Positions 23,141 through 33,268 of a stretch of DNA of 36,383 nucleotides are shown one piece after another (the first letter of the stretch is position 1; each line of letters begins with the position of its first letter). The position numbers and the translations under genes were made by a program. The notes beneath the pieces are model-generated. The model saw only the letters and a list, made by a program, of their open reading frames with translations. It made no database searches and was not told where the DNA came from. The DNA comes from Verrucomicrobiota bacterium. GTDB taxonomy: Bacteria > Verrucomicrobiota > Verrucomicrobiia > JADLBR01. The stretch spans positions 1 to 36,383 of the forward strand of contig JAKQKQ010000095.1 in NCBI GenBank assembly GCA_029560585.1, in the 5' to 3' direction.

Positions 23141-25142
23141 CGGCCTTCAATGGATCCATCGCCTGATCGTCGGCACGCGATTCCTTCAGCGCCTCGCCAA
23201 AACGCAGCGCCCTCCAGCTCACCGTGACGCTCGAAACCAGCATCAGCACGGCTGCCGCGACCGGGTGCAATACGCCCCCCGCCGCAAGACCAATCCCAAG
23301 AAGATTGTAAACGGCCGCGAATAACAGATTCGCGCGAATCCCGCCCACGACCCGTCTGCCGATACGCACTGCCCCGGCCACCGCCTCTAGATCGCCGCCG
23401 TATAGCGCAGCGTCCGCGACTTCGCGCGGCAGCGCCGCCCCACCCGACATCGCCACTGAAGCGAATGCCGTTGCCATAGCGGGCGCATCGTTGACGCCAT
23501 CCCCCACAAACAGCACCCGGGCACCGCCATCTTGAGACGCGGCCACGCGGCGTGCTTTCTCCTCCGCCGTAAGGCCCGCCTCACAATCGGCCAACTCCAG
23601 CACCGAGGCACTGTCGGCACGATCGCCCGTCATGACCTTCACCGCCATGCCCATCTCCGCGAGCGCCTGGCGCGCGCGGGCCACCGAATCCCTCATCCTC
23701 TCCCTCACCAGCGCCACCGCCACCAGGCGCCCGTCCACCACCACGAAGATCTCGTGCAGATGGCCCGCCGGACGCTTCAGCCCCGCAAGCAACGCCGAGG
23801 AATCTCCAGCAGCCACTCCCTCCAGCACACCACGATTGCCCACGGCCAGCGACATTTCCCGCCCTTTGGATAGGATCCCGGCCCGGACCCCGACGCCGGG
23901 GATCGTCGCCACCGCCGCTACCTCCACCCGCGCCCCACCGCCCCACTCCCGAAACGCCGCCGCGACCGGATGCCGACTCCGTTCTTCGATCGCCGCCACC
24001 CACGCCCGAATTTCCTCCCTGTCACATCCCTCCACAACGGCGAAATCCACCGCCGAAAATGCCTCGTCACTCAGGGTCCCGGTCTTGTCGAACACGACCG
24101 TGTCTACTCGCGCCAATCGCTCGAGGAAGGAACCCGAGAACGCCGCAATCCCCCGCTCCGCCAGCGCATTCAGCCCGCTCCAGATGCCGATCGGTGTCGC
24201 CAAACCCATTGCACAGGGACACGCCACCACCAGGACCGCCAACCCGTTGAACAGCCCCGTGCGCCATCCCGACGCTAGCGTCCAGCACACAAAAACCAGG
24301 ACCGCCGCCGCCATCACCGCCGGCAGGAACCATCCCACGATCTTGTCCGCCTCCCGCTGCAAGTCCGATGGCCTGGCCACCGCTGCCTCCACAACTCCCA
24401 GCAGCCGGTCCAGTTGCCTCTCGCCGCCTGAGGCAGTCGCCCGGACCACCAGCGGATCGTCCATCACGTGCGCTCCCGCCAAGATCCGGTCGCCGGGGCG
24501 TTTCACCACCGGAAACGGTTCCCCCGTCATTGGCGTCTCCCGCACGAACGCCACGCCTTCCTCCACCAGCCCATCCACAGGAACCCCATCCCCGGCACCC
24601 ACCCAAACCCGATCACCCTCCATCACGTCAGCCGTCGGACATGCCTCCCTCTTGCCGCAGCATGTCAGCCTCACGCACCGTCCAAACTCCCTCCGCAGCC
24701 GATCGGCGCTCGCCAGAGCCGCGTGCCTCCGGTTCCGCCCTATCACAGTGCCGAGCGTGTAGATCGCCACCAGCACCGCCACCACCTCGTAGTACACGTC
24801 CCCGTGCCCCGTCAGCGTCGCGTGTACCGAAGCCCCGAACGCCCCCGCGATCCCTGCCAGAAATAACTGCTCCACTACCACCCGACCCGCATGCGCCTGC
24901 CGCCACGCCTCCCGCACGATCGGCAGGCCCGCCAAGAGAAAAACGCCCAGCGCCGAGGCCCCCAGCACTCCGTGCAACACCCACCTCTCCACCCCCGTCG
25001 GCGGCGACACATTCGCCGCAATGCCAAACGCCATCCCCTGCCCCGCCAACACCGCCGCCACCCCGAGACGCACCCACTCCATCGACCCGGTCCGTGCAAC
25101 CGCGCCACCTTCGCCACCCGATGCGTGACAACAACCCGCCAT
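23109..25142 (-). CDS. P1B-type heavy-metal ATPase, copper-like
   Basis: A 677-residue protein from ATG 25142, which follows AGGTGA by 6 bases; an upstream open extension to 25214 is unsupported. P-type hallmarks are MTGEP (205-209), CPC metal site in ACPCAMGLATP (308-310), DKTGT (phospho-Asp352), SRHPVA, MTGDRADSA and GDGVNDAP. The late membrane segments have VYNLLG and MLVSSVTVS, which match the YN and MxxSS signatures of Cu(I) exporters (P1B-1). There is no N-terminal HMA domain; instead a short MAGCCHAS start and a Cys cluster (Cys156, 161, 162, 168) sit around the actuator domain. The C-terminal nine residues come from palindrome copy B, so the tail is not ancestral. Confidence 0.93.
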   Translation of the reverse strand: MAGCCHASGGEGGAVARTGSMEWVRLGVAAVLAGQGMAFGIAANVSPPTGVERWVLHGVLGASALGVFLLAGLPIVREAWRQAHAGRVVVEQLFLAGIAGAFGASVHATLTGHGDVYYEVVAVLVAIYTLGTVIGRNRRHAALASADRLRREFGRCVRLTCCGKREACPTADVMEGDRVWVGAGDGVPVDGLVEEGVAFVRETPMTGEPFPVVKRPGDRILAGAHVMDDPLVVRATASGGERQLDRLLGVVEAAVARPSDLQREADKIVGWFLPAVMAAAVLVFVCWTLASGWRTGLFNGLAVLVVACPCAMGLATPIGIWSGLNALAERGIAAFSGSFLERLARVDTVVFDKTGTLSDEAFSAVDFAVVEGCDREEIRAWVAAIEERSRHPVAAAFREWGGGARVEVAAVATIPGVGVRAGILSKGREMSLAVGNRGVLEGVAAGDSSALLAGLKRPAGHLHEIFVVVDGRLVAVALVRERMRDSVARARQALAEMGMAVKVMTGDRADSASVLELADCEAGLTAEEKARRVAASQDGGARVLFVGDGVNDAPAMATAFASVAMSGGAALPREVADAALYGGDLEAVAGAVRIGRRVVGGIRANLLFAAVYNLLGIGLAAGGVLHPVAAAVLMLVSSVTVSWRALRFGEALKESRADDQAMDPLKAGARDFAAVRL

Positions 25143-25259
25143 GCACTTCACCTGAAGCACCAATTCTGCTCCTGTCACCCAAAAAGAATGTCGTCCGCAT
25201 CGACTTTCCCACAACCTCGACTTGACCGACCGCTCGACACCACACCACCATCGGGACCG
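25143..25259. promoter_or_regulatory. Divergent promoter region between ATPase and isomerase genes
   Basis: A 117-bp gap between two genes read in opposite directions must hold both promoters unless either gene is read from further away. No clear operator or -10/-35 pair stands out. The minus-strand ribosome-binding site AGGTGA for the ATPase is visible at its left edge. Confidence 0.4.
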
Positions 25260-26156
25260 ATGAAACTCGGTCTCTTCTCAGTCGGCTACGCGGGATTCTG
25301 GGGACAGGCGAAACTGACGCTCCCCGACTTCATCGCTCGCGCCGGCCGACTCGGCTACGCCTCCGTTATGCTCGTGGGCAAACGCCCACATCTCTCGCCG
25401 CTGGACGCCACCCCGGACTTCCTCCAATCGGTCAAGAGCGCACTTCGCGCGGCGGGCGTGAGCTGCGATGTCATCGCCGCTTACACGAACCTCGCGCAAG
25501 ATGACCCCGCCGAAGTGCCCGCGATCGACTTCCAGATCGCCTATGTGGACTCACTCGTCCGCTCCGCTGCCGAGCTGGGTGCCCGCTTCGTCCGCATCTT
25601 CACAGCCTACGATGCCGACGGCCTGAACCCCCAGGCGCAATGGGATCGCGTCGTCGGCGCCATTCGCGAGATGTGCGACCGCGCCGCGGCTCACGGAGTC
25701 ACCATCGCCATCCAAAACCATCACGATATAGGCCTCCACACCGAAGCGCTCCTGGAACTCCTCGCGGAAATCGATCGGCCCAATTGCAGGCTCGGATTCG
25801 ACGCCTGGTCGCCCGCCCTCCGCGGCGAGAATCTCTACGAGGCCGCGCGGCGCGCCGCGCCCCACGCGGCCATCACGACAAACGCCGATTACATCCATGC
25901 CCCCCGCTACCGCTATCGGCCCGCGCTCGTGAATTACGAGCGGCAGTCCCCCGACTGGGTGCGCGCCGTCCCCTTTGGCTCCGGCTTTATCGATTATGCC
26001 GCCTTTTTCAAGGGCCTGCGCGATGGCGGCTTCGATGGTGTGGCCACGTATGAGATGTGCTCGCCACTCCGCGGCGGCGGATCCTTGGAAAACCTCGATG
26101 CCTGTGCCACGAAATACCTGACATGGATGCGCGAGAACAATCACCTCGCACGATAG
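25260..26156 (+). CDS. Sugar phosphate isomerase/epimerase-type TIM barrel protein
   Basis: A 298-residue cytoplasmic protein from ATG 25260; the frame is open further upstream but that part shadows the ATPase gene. It has the AP-endonuclease-2/xylose-isomerase-like barrel: MKLGLFSVGYAGFWGQ, the ARAGRLGYASVML strand-helix, LGARFVRIFTAY, TIAIQNHHD (metal-site strand), CRLGFDAWSPAL, and the final GFDGVATYEMCSPLRGGG with the usual Glu ligand. The DxxH strand near TTNADYIH is slightly unusual. Substrate cannot be told. It is followed after 38 bp by an exported FAD oxidoreductase, so the two are probably in one operon. Confidence 0.9.
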   Translation: MKLGLFSVGYAGFWGQAKLTLPDFIARAGRLGYASVMLVGKRPHLSPLDATPDFLQSVKSALRAAGVSCDVIAAYTNLAQDDPAEVPAIDFQIAYVDSLVRSAAELGARFVRIFTAYDADGLNPQAQWDRVVGAIREMCDRAAAHGVTIAIQNHHDIGLHTEALLELLAEIDRPNCRLGFDAWSPALRGENLYEAARRAAPHAAITTNADYIHAPRYRYRPALVNYERQSPDWVRAVPFGSGFIDYAAFFKGLRDGGFDGVATYEMCSPLRGGGSLENLDACATKYLTWMRENNHLAR

Positions 26157-26194
26157 CAATTCCCCCGCAGAGAGCACCATGGTAGGCTTTTGTC

Positions 26195-27586
<1,392 letters not shown>

Positions 27587-27617
27587 TCTCGGACGATTGA
27601 TGCGGACACGGGCCCGC

Positions 27618-28664
27618 TCATCGCCGCAAGAACGCCCTCACCTGCTCCAACTTGCGCCACGCCGCCCGGCTGTCGATGGCCTCCCGCGCCATCCCAAGCA
27701 GCATGGCCCAATCCTCGCCTCGCCCCGCGACGCGCATCGCGGCGGCCGCGTTGAGTTCCACGATCTCCCGACTCGGTCCGCGCTCCTCCCCGCAGAGGAT
27801 CGCCCGGATCACTTCTGCCGATCCTGCCGCATCCGCCACCGAGAATACCGCCGAATCGCATGGCGAAAAACCGAGCGTGACGGGATCCATCTGGAAAGTC
27901 TCCACGCGCCCCTCCATCCACTCCGCGGCATCCGTAAGCCCTATGGTGGAGAACTCATCCATCGGCGCACCCGTTTCTGTCCGCCCGCAGGCGGCAACCG
28001 CGCGACGCAATCCCATCCTGCCCAGGACGGCAGCGTACTTCGGCGGCAGCGCCAAATCTGGCACCCCCACCACCTGGGCCTGTGGGCGCGCCGGATTCAG
28101 CAGCGGGCCCAGGAAATTGAATATGGTCCTCGATTGCCGCTCGGCCGCCAACTTGCGCACCGGGGCCAGTTGCTTGAACGCGGGGTGATAGAGGGGGGCG
28201 AATAGGAAACACATCCCCGTCTCGGCCAGACACGCCGCCGCCACGTCAGGCCCGGCATCGATCCGGAACCCCATCACTTCCAAAACATCAAACCCGCCAG
28301 ACTTCGACGTCGCACCCCGATTGCCGTGCTTGGCCACGCGAATGCCACTCCCCGCAACCACGAAGCTCGCGCACGTCGAGACATTGAATGTCTGGCGCCC
28401 ATCCCCCCCGGTACCACAGAGATCCACCAGCGGCCCGCCAGCCGAATCCGCCACCGCCGGCACCGGCACCGCCATCTCCCGCAGGGCAAGGGCGAGCGCC
28501 GCCATCTCCTCGATCGTCTCGCCGCGCGCCGCCCACGCCATGAGCGCGTCCGCCTTCGAGCCCGCAGAAACTGCGCCATCAAGCAACCAGGTGAGAAATC
28601 CCCCCACTTCGGCGACATCCAGTTCCCCGGTGCGCAACCTCCCGACCCATTCCCCAGTTTCCAT
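27618..28664 (-). CDS. trpD: Anthranilate phosphoribosyltransferase
   Basis: A 348-residue protein of the normal length; it joins anthranilate to PRPP in tryptophan synthesis. ATG 28664 follows GGAG by 5 bases, better than ATG 28685. Signatures: DLCGTGGDGRQTFNVST (PRPP loop), VAKHGNRGATSKSGGFDVLE, GMCFLFAPLYHPAFK (in many homologues GxxFLFAPxxHPAMK), RTIFNFLGPLLNPA, QVVGV, and GAPMDEFSTIG. The family AVLG/ASSxx region is conserved. No other trp gene is in the window. It is the last gene of a minus-strand run and starts 48 bp after the pilT-like gene, with which it has no obvious functional link. Confidence 0.97.
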   Translation of the reverse strand: METGEWVGRLRTGELDVAEVGGFLTWLLDGAVSAGSKADALMAWAARGETIEEMAALALALREMAVPVPAVADSAGGPLVDLCGTGGDGRQTFNVSTCASFVVAGSGIRVAKHGNRGATSKSGGFDVLEVMGFRIDAGPDVAAACLAETGMCFLFAPLYHPAFKQLAPVRKLAAERQSRTIFNFLGPLLNPARPQAQVVGVPDLALPPKYAAVLGRMGLRRAVAACGRTETGAPMDEFSTIGLTDAAEWMEGRVETFQMDPVTLGFSPCDSAVFSVADAAGSAEVIRAILCGEERGPSREIVELNAAAAMRVAGRGEDWAMLLGMAREAIDSRAAWRKLEQVRAFLRR

Positions 28665-28712
28665 CACCGCTCCGCGCGAGCGCATCCCGCCTGCCCCAAC
28701 AGACCCGGCCCG

Positions 28713-29771
28713 CTACTGCTTCAGGTATTGTATGAAGCGGTCCTTCTCGATCGCCTTCATATACGCCTCGTTCCCGGAAACCCGGCCCGCCTTCAGGTTC
28801 TCCATGATCGAGTCATCCATGAACTGCATCCCCTCTCCACGGCCACCGATGATCACGTCCTGGAGCTTCTGGGTCTGCCCTTCGCGGATGATCGACGCGG
28901 CCGCCTGGTTCGCGAACAGGATCTCGTTGACCGCCAGCCGCCCCGGTTTGTCCGAGCGCTTCAGCAGCAACTGCGCCACCACCCCGCGGAGCGATGCCGC
29001 CAGCATCGTCCGAACCTGCTGCTGCTGGTCGGAGGGAAACACGTCGATCAGCCGATCGATCGTCTTGCGCGCGTTGTTCGTGTGCAGCGTGCCGAACACC
29101 AGCTGCCCCGTCTCCGCGGCGGTCAGCGCCAGCGAGATAGTCTCCAGGTCGCGCATCTCGCCCAGCAGCACGATGTCCGCATCCTCGCGCAGCGCCGCCT
29201 TCAGGCCGCGCGCGAACGTCGGCGTGTGGTCCGGCACCTCGCGCTGCGTGATGATGCACATCTTGTTGGAGTGCACGAACTCGATCGGTTCCTCGATCGT
29301 CACGATGTGCCGAGAAAAACTCGTGTTGATGTAGTCGATCAGCGCCGCCAGCGTCGTCGACTTGCCCGACCCCGTCGGCCCCGTCACCAGAACCAGGCCG
29401 CTGCGCAGGTGACCGAACTGCTTGATCACCGGCGGCAGCCCCAGTTCCTCGAGCGACGAAATCTTCGTAGGAATCAGCCGGAAGACCGCGCCGAGGCCGT
29501 TGGTGTGCTTCATGTAGTTGCAGCGGAATCTGGAGTTCTCGTCCATCTCATAGGCGAAATCCAGATCGCCCGTCTCCATGTACCTCTGCCAGCGCCTCTC
29601 ACCGCAGATTTCGATCAGCAGACCCTGCATCTCCTCCTGGGTCAACACCGCCTCGCGGATCGGCCCGACATCGCCGTGCACACGGATCTTCGGCGGTTGG
29701 CCCTCGCTGATGTGCAGATCCGAGCCGCCGGAATCAATCAGGATCCGGAACAAGGCGTCGATCTTAGCCAT
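28713..29771 (-). CDS. pilT: PilT-type twitching-motility ATPase
   Basis: A 352-residue hexameric retraction ATPase of type IV pili. The N-terminal PAS-like part holds GGSDLHISEGQPPKIRVHG. The RecA-like core has Walker A GPTGSGKST, the Asp box (VTIEEPIEF), Walker B with VLLGEMRDLETISLALTAAETG, the His box GQLVFGTLHTN, and the PilT-specific Arg-rich region with ASIIREGQT (equivalent to AIRNLIRE). The C-terminus ends MEAIEKD-like (MKAIEKDRFIQYLKQ). The start overlaps the stop of the upstream paralogue by 8 bp, so the two are made together. No pilin or pilus assembly gene is present, so its partners lie elsewhere. Confidence 0.93.
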   Translation of the reverse strand: MAKIDALFRILIDSGGSDLHISEGQPPKIRVHGDVGPIREAVLTQEEMQGLLIEICGERRWQRYMETGDLDFAYEMDENSRFRCNYMKHTNGLGAVFRLIPTKISSLEELGLPPVIKQFGHLRSGLVLVTGPTGSGKSTTLAALIDYINTSFSRHIVTIEEPIEFVHSNKMCIITQREVPDHTPTFARGLKAALREDADIVLLGEMRDLETISLALTAAETGQLVFGTLHTNNARKTIDRLIDVFPSDQQQQVRTMLAASLRGVVAQLLLKRSDKPGRLAVNEILFANQAAASIIREGQTQKLQDVIIGGRGEGMQFMDDSIMENLKAGRVSGNEAYMKAIEKDRFIQYLKQ

Positions 29772-31167
29772 GGCGCCCCCCCTTCAGCAGAGCCTCAAAC
29801 TGCCTCTTGTTCTCGGCGCGCTCGAATCCCTCGGACGGTGAAATGACCCCACCCTCGACCAGTTGCCGCAACGAGTCGTCCATGAGCCGCATGCCCTGCC
29901 GACGCGCCGTCTGCATCACCCCAGGCAGCATATACGTCTTGCCATCGCGAATCAGTGCGCCGACCGCCGGATTGTGCAACAGCACCTCCAGCGCGAGGAT
30001 GCGCCCCTGCCCGTCGGCACGCGGCACGAGCTGCTGGCTGATCACCCCGCGCAACGACTCGCTGACCATGACCCGGATCTGATCCTGCTGGTCCGTCGGA
30101 AACACGTCCAGTATCCGGTCCAGCGTCCTCGCCGCCGAGGCGGTGTGCAGCGTCGCAAGCACGAGGTGCCCCGTCTCGGACGCGGTGATCGCCAGCGAGA
30201 TCGTCTCAAGGTCGCGCATCTCACCGACCATGATGACGTCCGGATCCTCACGCAGGGAGGCGCGCAGCGCCGTCGCGAAGCTCCGCGTGTGGGTATTCAC
30301 CTCGCGCTGCGTCACCTGGCAACCCTTGCTCACAAACTGGTATTCGATCGGATCTTCCAGCGTGATGATATGGTCCCGACGGGTCTTATTCACCTCGTCC
30401 ACCAGCGCCGCCAGCGTCGTGGACTTGCCCGAGCCCGCCGGTCCCGTGACCAGCACCAGGCCGTTGTGGAACTGCGTGAGGCGCTTGAGCTCTGGCGGCA
30501 GACCGAGTTCATCCATCGTCCGCACCCGCTCGGTGATGATCCGGAACTCCATGTCCACGCCGCGGCGCTGCTTCACCACGCTCGCGCGGAAGCGCCCCAT
30601 GCCCGGCCGCGCGTAGCAAAAATCCGCGTCGCCGCGCTCCTCAAAGAACCCCTTCTGCGTCTCGTCAAGGAAGCCCATCGCCAGCCGTTCGGTCTCGGCC
30701 GCCTTCAGCGGCTCGAACGGATGCCACATTGGCTGCAGCACGCCGTAGCGCCTCATGAATGGCACCATCCCGACGCTCAGGTGAACATCGGAGGCGTCGC
30801 ATTCCTGGCCCAGCAACAGATAGTCGTCAACGTGCTTGAATTCCCTCTCCCGGACCACGGCCGCCGCGCGCGCCGCCACCTGGGCCGCCGCCCCGGTCGC
30901 CGGCACCGCGGGGTGCGCCGCGTGGGGCTGTTCCCCGACGCCCTTGTAGGGCTCTTCCGGGTGCGCCCTGTGCTCCGCGGCCGATATCGCGCGCTGGAAA
31001 AGATCGACCTGCCAGGGGGCCAAGAGTTCGTTGTGCGAAAGGACATCCAGGGCGAATGTGCCCGGATGCTCGTGGAGCAATTGCTCCACTTTCACCCGTC
31101 TCTCAGGCGTGATCCAGCCCTGCTGGACCGCCGTCGCGAGGACATACTCGTTATACTGCTCGAGCAC
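29764..31167 (-). CDS. PilT/PilU-like ATPase with extra N-terminal domain
   Basis: A 467-residue protein, about 110 residues longer than PilT. Residues 1-70 form a small helical domain (YVLATAVQQGWITPERRVKVEQLL, LSHNELLAPWQVDLFQRAI) unknown to me. A flexible Ala/Pro-rich linker (about 70-105) follows. The PilT core then has CDASDVHLSVGMVPFMRRYG, Walker A GPAGSGKST, LEDPIEYQF (Asp box), PDVIMVGEMRDLETISLAIT (Walker B) and LVLATLHTAS (His box). The C-terminal part keeps PAVGALIRDGKTYMLPGVM. All ATPase residues are present. In species with two, PilU-like proteins assist retraction; a similar division is possible here. Coupled to the next gene by an 8-bp overlap. Confidence 0.9.
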   Translation of the reverse strand: MLEQYNEYVLATAVQQGWITPERRVKVEQLLHEHPGTFALDVLSHNELLAPWQVDLFQRAISAAEHRAHPEEPYKGVGEQPHAAHPAVPATGAAAQVAARAAAVVREREFKHVDDYLLLGQECDASDVHLSVGMVPFMRRYGVLQPMWHPFEPLKAAETERLAMGFLDETQKGFFEERGDADFCYARPGMGRFRASVVKQRRGVDMEFRIITERVRTMDELGLPPELKRLTQFHNGLVLVTGPAGSGKSTTLAALVDEVNKTRRDHIITLEDPIEYQFVSKGCQVTQREVNTHTRSFATALRASLREDPDVIMVGEMRDLETISLAITASETGHLVLATLHTASAARTLDRILDVFPTDQQDQIRVMVSESLRGVISQQLVPRADGQGRILALEVLLHNPAVGALIRDGKTYMLPGVMQTARRQGMRLMDDSLRQLVEGGVISPSEGFERAENKRQFEALLKGGRHG

Positions 31168-31232
31168 CGCGAAAACCTAACCGTATCTCAGCACTAGTCA
31201 CGCGAAATTATATCGCCTCTCTCGCCCCGCGC

Positions 31233-32570
31233 TCACTCGTAGCGCAGCGCCTCGATCGGGCTGAGCTTCGCCGCCCGCCATGCCGGATAAAGGCCCGCCA
31301 GGACCCCGACCCCCACCGCGAACGTCAGGCTCATGATGACCGCCGACATATGCACCACCGGCCGATTCTGCACCGGCGAGATCGCCACCAGAAGCTTCAT
31401 CAGGAGCAGTGCCGCCCCCAGGCCGGCCACGCCCCCGAGGGCCGCCAGCACCGTGCTCTCGATCACGATCTGCCCAAAGATGTCCCCCGATCGCGCGCCC
31501 ACCGCCCGACGGATGCCGATCTCGCGGATCCGCTCCGAGATGCTCGCGAGCATGATATTCATGATGCCTATGCCGCCCACCAGCAGGCTGATGCCGGCGA
31601 TGATCCCGAAGCTCATGTGGAGATTCCTCATTGCCGCGTTCATCTCGTCGAACATCTCCTGCCGCGTCTCCACGCTGAAGTCCTCAATGCCCCGGTGCGT
31701 GACCATCAGGATCTGACGGATCTGGGCGAGCGCCTCCTCGAACATGTTGAGGTCCGCCACTTGCACGTTGAGGTCGTCGAGCTTCAGCTCGGCCCCCTCA
31801 TCGGGTGTCCCCGCCTGCTTGGTGTTCTTGAACACCGTCGTAAAGGTCGTTATGGGCACCACCACCACGTCGTTCTTGAACCGAAATGTCGACCATCGGC
31901 TGCGCTTGCCGGTCTTGGCCCCCGGGCCCTGGGCCGGCGGGGCCTCTTTCGCCCGAAGCTCCCGCTTCTTCTTGTCCCGCTCGCTCTCGTAGCGCTGGAA
32001 TATGCCCACGATCCGAAAAAACTCGTTGCCGATCCGCACGCTCTCGCCCAGCGGGACCGCCTCAGGATCCTCCCAGAGCCGCTCGATCACCCCCCGGCCA
32101 ATAACGCACACGCGATTGTGATCCCGCCTGTCGATATCTGTCAGGAACCGGCCGTACTCCAGATTGTGTCGCTCGGTGTGGAGGTAATCTTCCTCAATGC
32201 CGATCACCTCGAAAGTCTCGGCCTTGTCGCCCCGCCGCACCGCCAGATACAGATCCAGTTCCGGCGAGACCCAGGAGAGCAGGGGCGCATTCATCCGAAG
32301 CGCCAGGGCATCCTTGTACGTCCTGCCGGGGCTCAGCTCCCGGATCGATTCCTGATGCGCCGGGACGGGCTCGACCCTCACCTTGACCCGCTCGAGGCCC
32401 CCCATCTGGCTCATCACCTCGCGGTACCCCGTCGCGATACCCTCGGTCAGGGCAAACATCGCCAGCAGCGAGGCCACGCCAAGCACCACTCCCAGCATCG
32501 TCAGGAAAGAGCGAAACTTGTGCGCCCGGATCTCCCGGAAGCCTTCGCCGATGCCCATCAGGAACTTCAT
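31233..32570 (-). CDS. MacB/FtsX-type ABC transporter permease
   Basis: A 445-residue inner-membrane protein. One membrane segment lies near residues 18-42 (FRSFLTMLGVVLGVASLLAMFAL). A large periplasmic domain (about 45-315) follows, and three C-terminal segments: FGIIAGISLLVGGIGIMNIMLAS, VLAALGGVAGLGAALLLMKLL and MSLTFAVGVGVLAGLYPAWRAAKLSPIEALRYE. These are the MacB_PCD plus FtsX arrangement. The ISERIREIGIRRAVGA coupling helix contacts the ATPase. The periplasmic part contains a Lys/Arg/Pro-rich insert near residues 200-225 that is not usual for the family. It ends a three-gene exporter set with the ATPase and HlyD-type adaptor upstream. Confidence 0.93.
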   Translation of the reverse strand: MKFLMGIGEGFREIRAHKFRSFLTMLGVVLGVASLLAMFALTEGIATGYREVMSQMGGLERVKVRVEPVPAHQESIRELSPGRTYKDALALRMNAPLLSWVSPELDLYLAVRRGDKAETFEVIGIEEDYLHTERHNLEYGRFLTDIDRRDHNRVCVIGRGVIERLWEDPEAVPLGESVRIGNEFFRIVGIFQRYESERDKKKRELRAKEAPPAQGPGAKTGKRSRWSTFRFKNDVVVVPITTFTTVFKNTKQAGTPDEGAELKLDDLNVQVADLNMFEEALAQIRQILMVTHRGIEDFSVETRQEMFDEMNAAMRNLHMSFGIIAGISLLVGGIGIMNIMLASISERIREIGIRRAVGARSGDIFGQIVIESTVLAALGGVAGLGAALLLMKLLVAISPVQNRPVVHMSAVIMSLTFAVGVGVLAGLYPAWRAAKLSPIEALRYE

Positions 32571-32582
32571 GCCGCCCGAACC

Positions 32583-33248
32583 TCAGACGATCTTGCCATC
32601 GCGGATGACGATCTGTCTCCGCGCCTCCGCCGCCACGTTCGCGTCATGGGTCACCAGGGCCACCGTGTGCCCCCGCTGGCTCAATTCCCGAAAAAGGTCC
32701 AGGATGGTTCGTCCTGTTTTTGAATCGAGCGCACCCGTCGGCTCGTCGGCGAGAATGATGCGGGGGTTGTTCACCAGGGCACGGGCAATCGCAACCCGCT
32801 GGCATTGTCCGCCCGAAAGCTGATTCGGTTTGTTGTGCGTGCGGTCCGAAAGTCCCACGGCGCCCACCGCCTCCAGCGCCCGGGACCGCCGCTCCGCCCT
32901 GCTGACCCCCGAATACACCAGCGGCAGCTCCACATTCTCCAGCACATTCAGCCGCGGCAGGAGGTTGAACGACTGGAACACGAACCCGATCTTCTCGTTG
33001 CGCGTCCTCGCCAGGCGGTCCCCGCCCGCACGGCTCACGTCCACGTCATCGATCCTCACGTACCCTTCGGTCACCCGGTCCAGGCAACCCAGGATGTGCA
33101 TCAGGGTCGATTTCCCGCTGCCCGAAGGCCCCACGATGGCCGCGTACTCCCCCTCGTGGATCTCCAGCGATACACCGTCCAGTGCCCGGATCTCAATCTC
33201 GCCGAGGCGGTAGATCTTCCGCACGTCTCGAAGTTCGATGAGCGACAT
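32583..33248 (-). CDS. ABC transporter ATP-binding protein (MacB/LolD type)
   Basis: A 221-residue ATPase of the family that pairs with FtsX-type permeases. Motifs: Walker A GPSGSGKST (residues 40-48), Q-loop FVFQSFNLLPRL, signature LSGGQCQRVAIARAL, Walker B IILADEPTGALD, and the switch His in ALVTHDANVAAEA. The N-terminal MSLIELRDVRKIYRLGEIEIRALDGVSL is typical of the family. It stands 12 bp before the permease gene, so they are translated as a unit. Substrate is not identifiable; lipoproteins, antibiotics or surface polymers are common in the family. Confidence 0.95.
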   Translation of the reverse strand: MSLIELRDVRKIYRLGEIEIRALDGVSLEIHEGEYAAIVGPSGSGKSTLMHILGCLDRVTEGYVRIDDVDVSRAGGDRLARTRNEKIGFVFQSFNLLPRLNVLENVELPLVYSGVSRAERRSRALEAVGAVGLSDRTHNKPNQLSGGQCQRVAIARALVNNPRIILADEPTGALDSKTGRTILDLFRELSQRGHTVALVTHDANVAAEARRQIVIRDGKIV

Positions 33249-33268
33249 GGGTCTGCCACCCCGGGGCC

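Noticed and set aside
28326-31197. Two long plus-strand frames opposite trpD and the PilT-type genes
   Set aside because: Antisense shadows; the minus-strand products have complete catalytic motifs.
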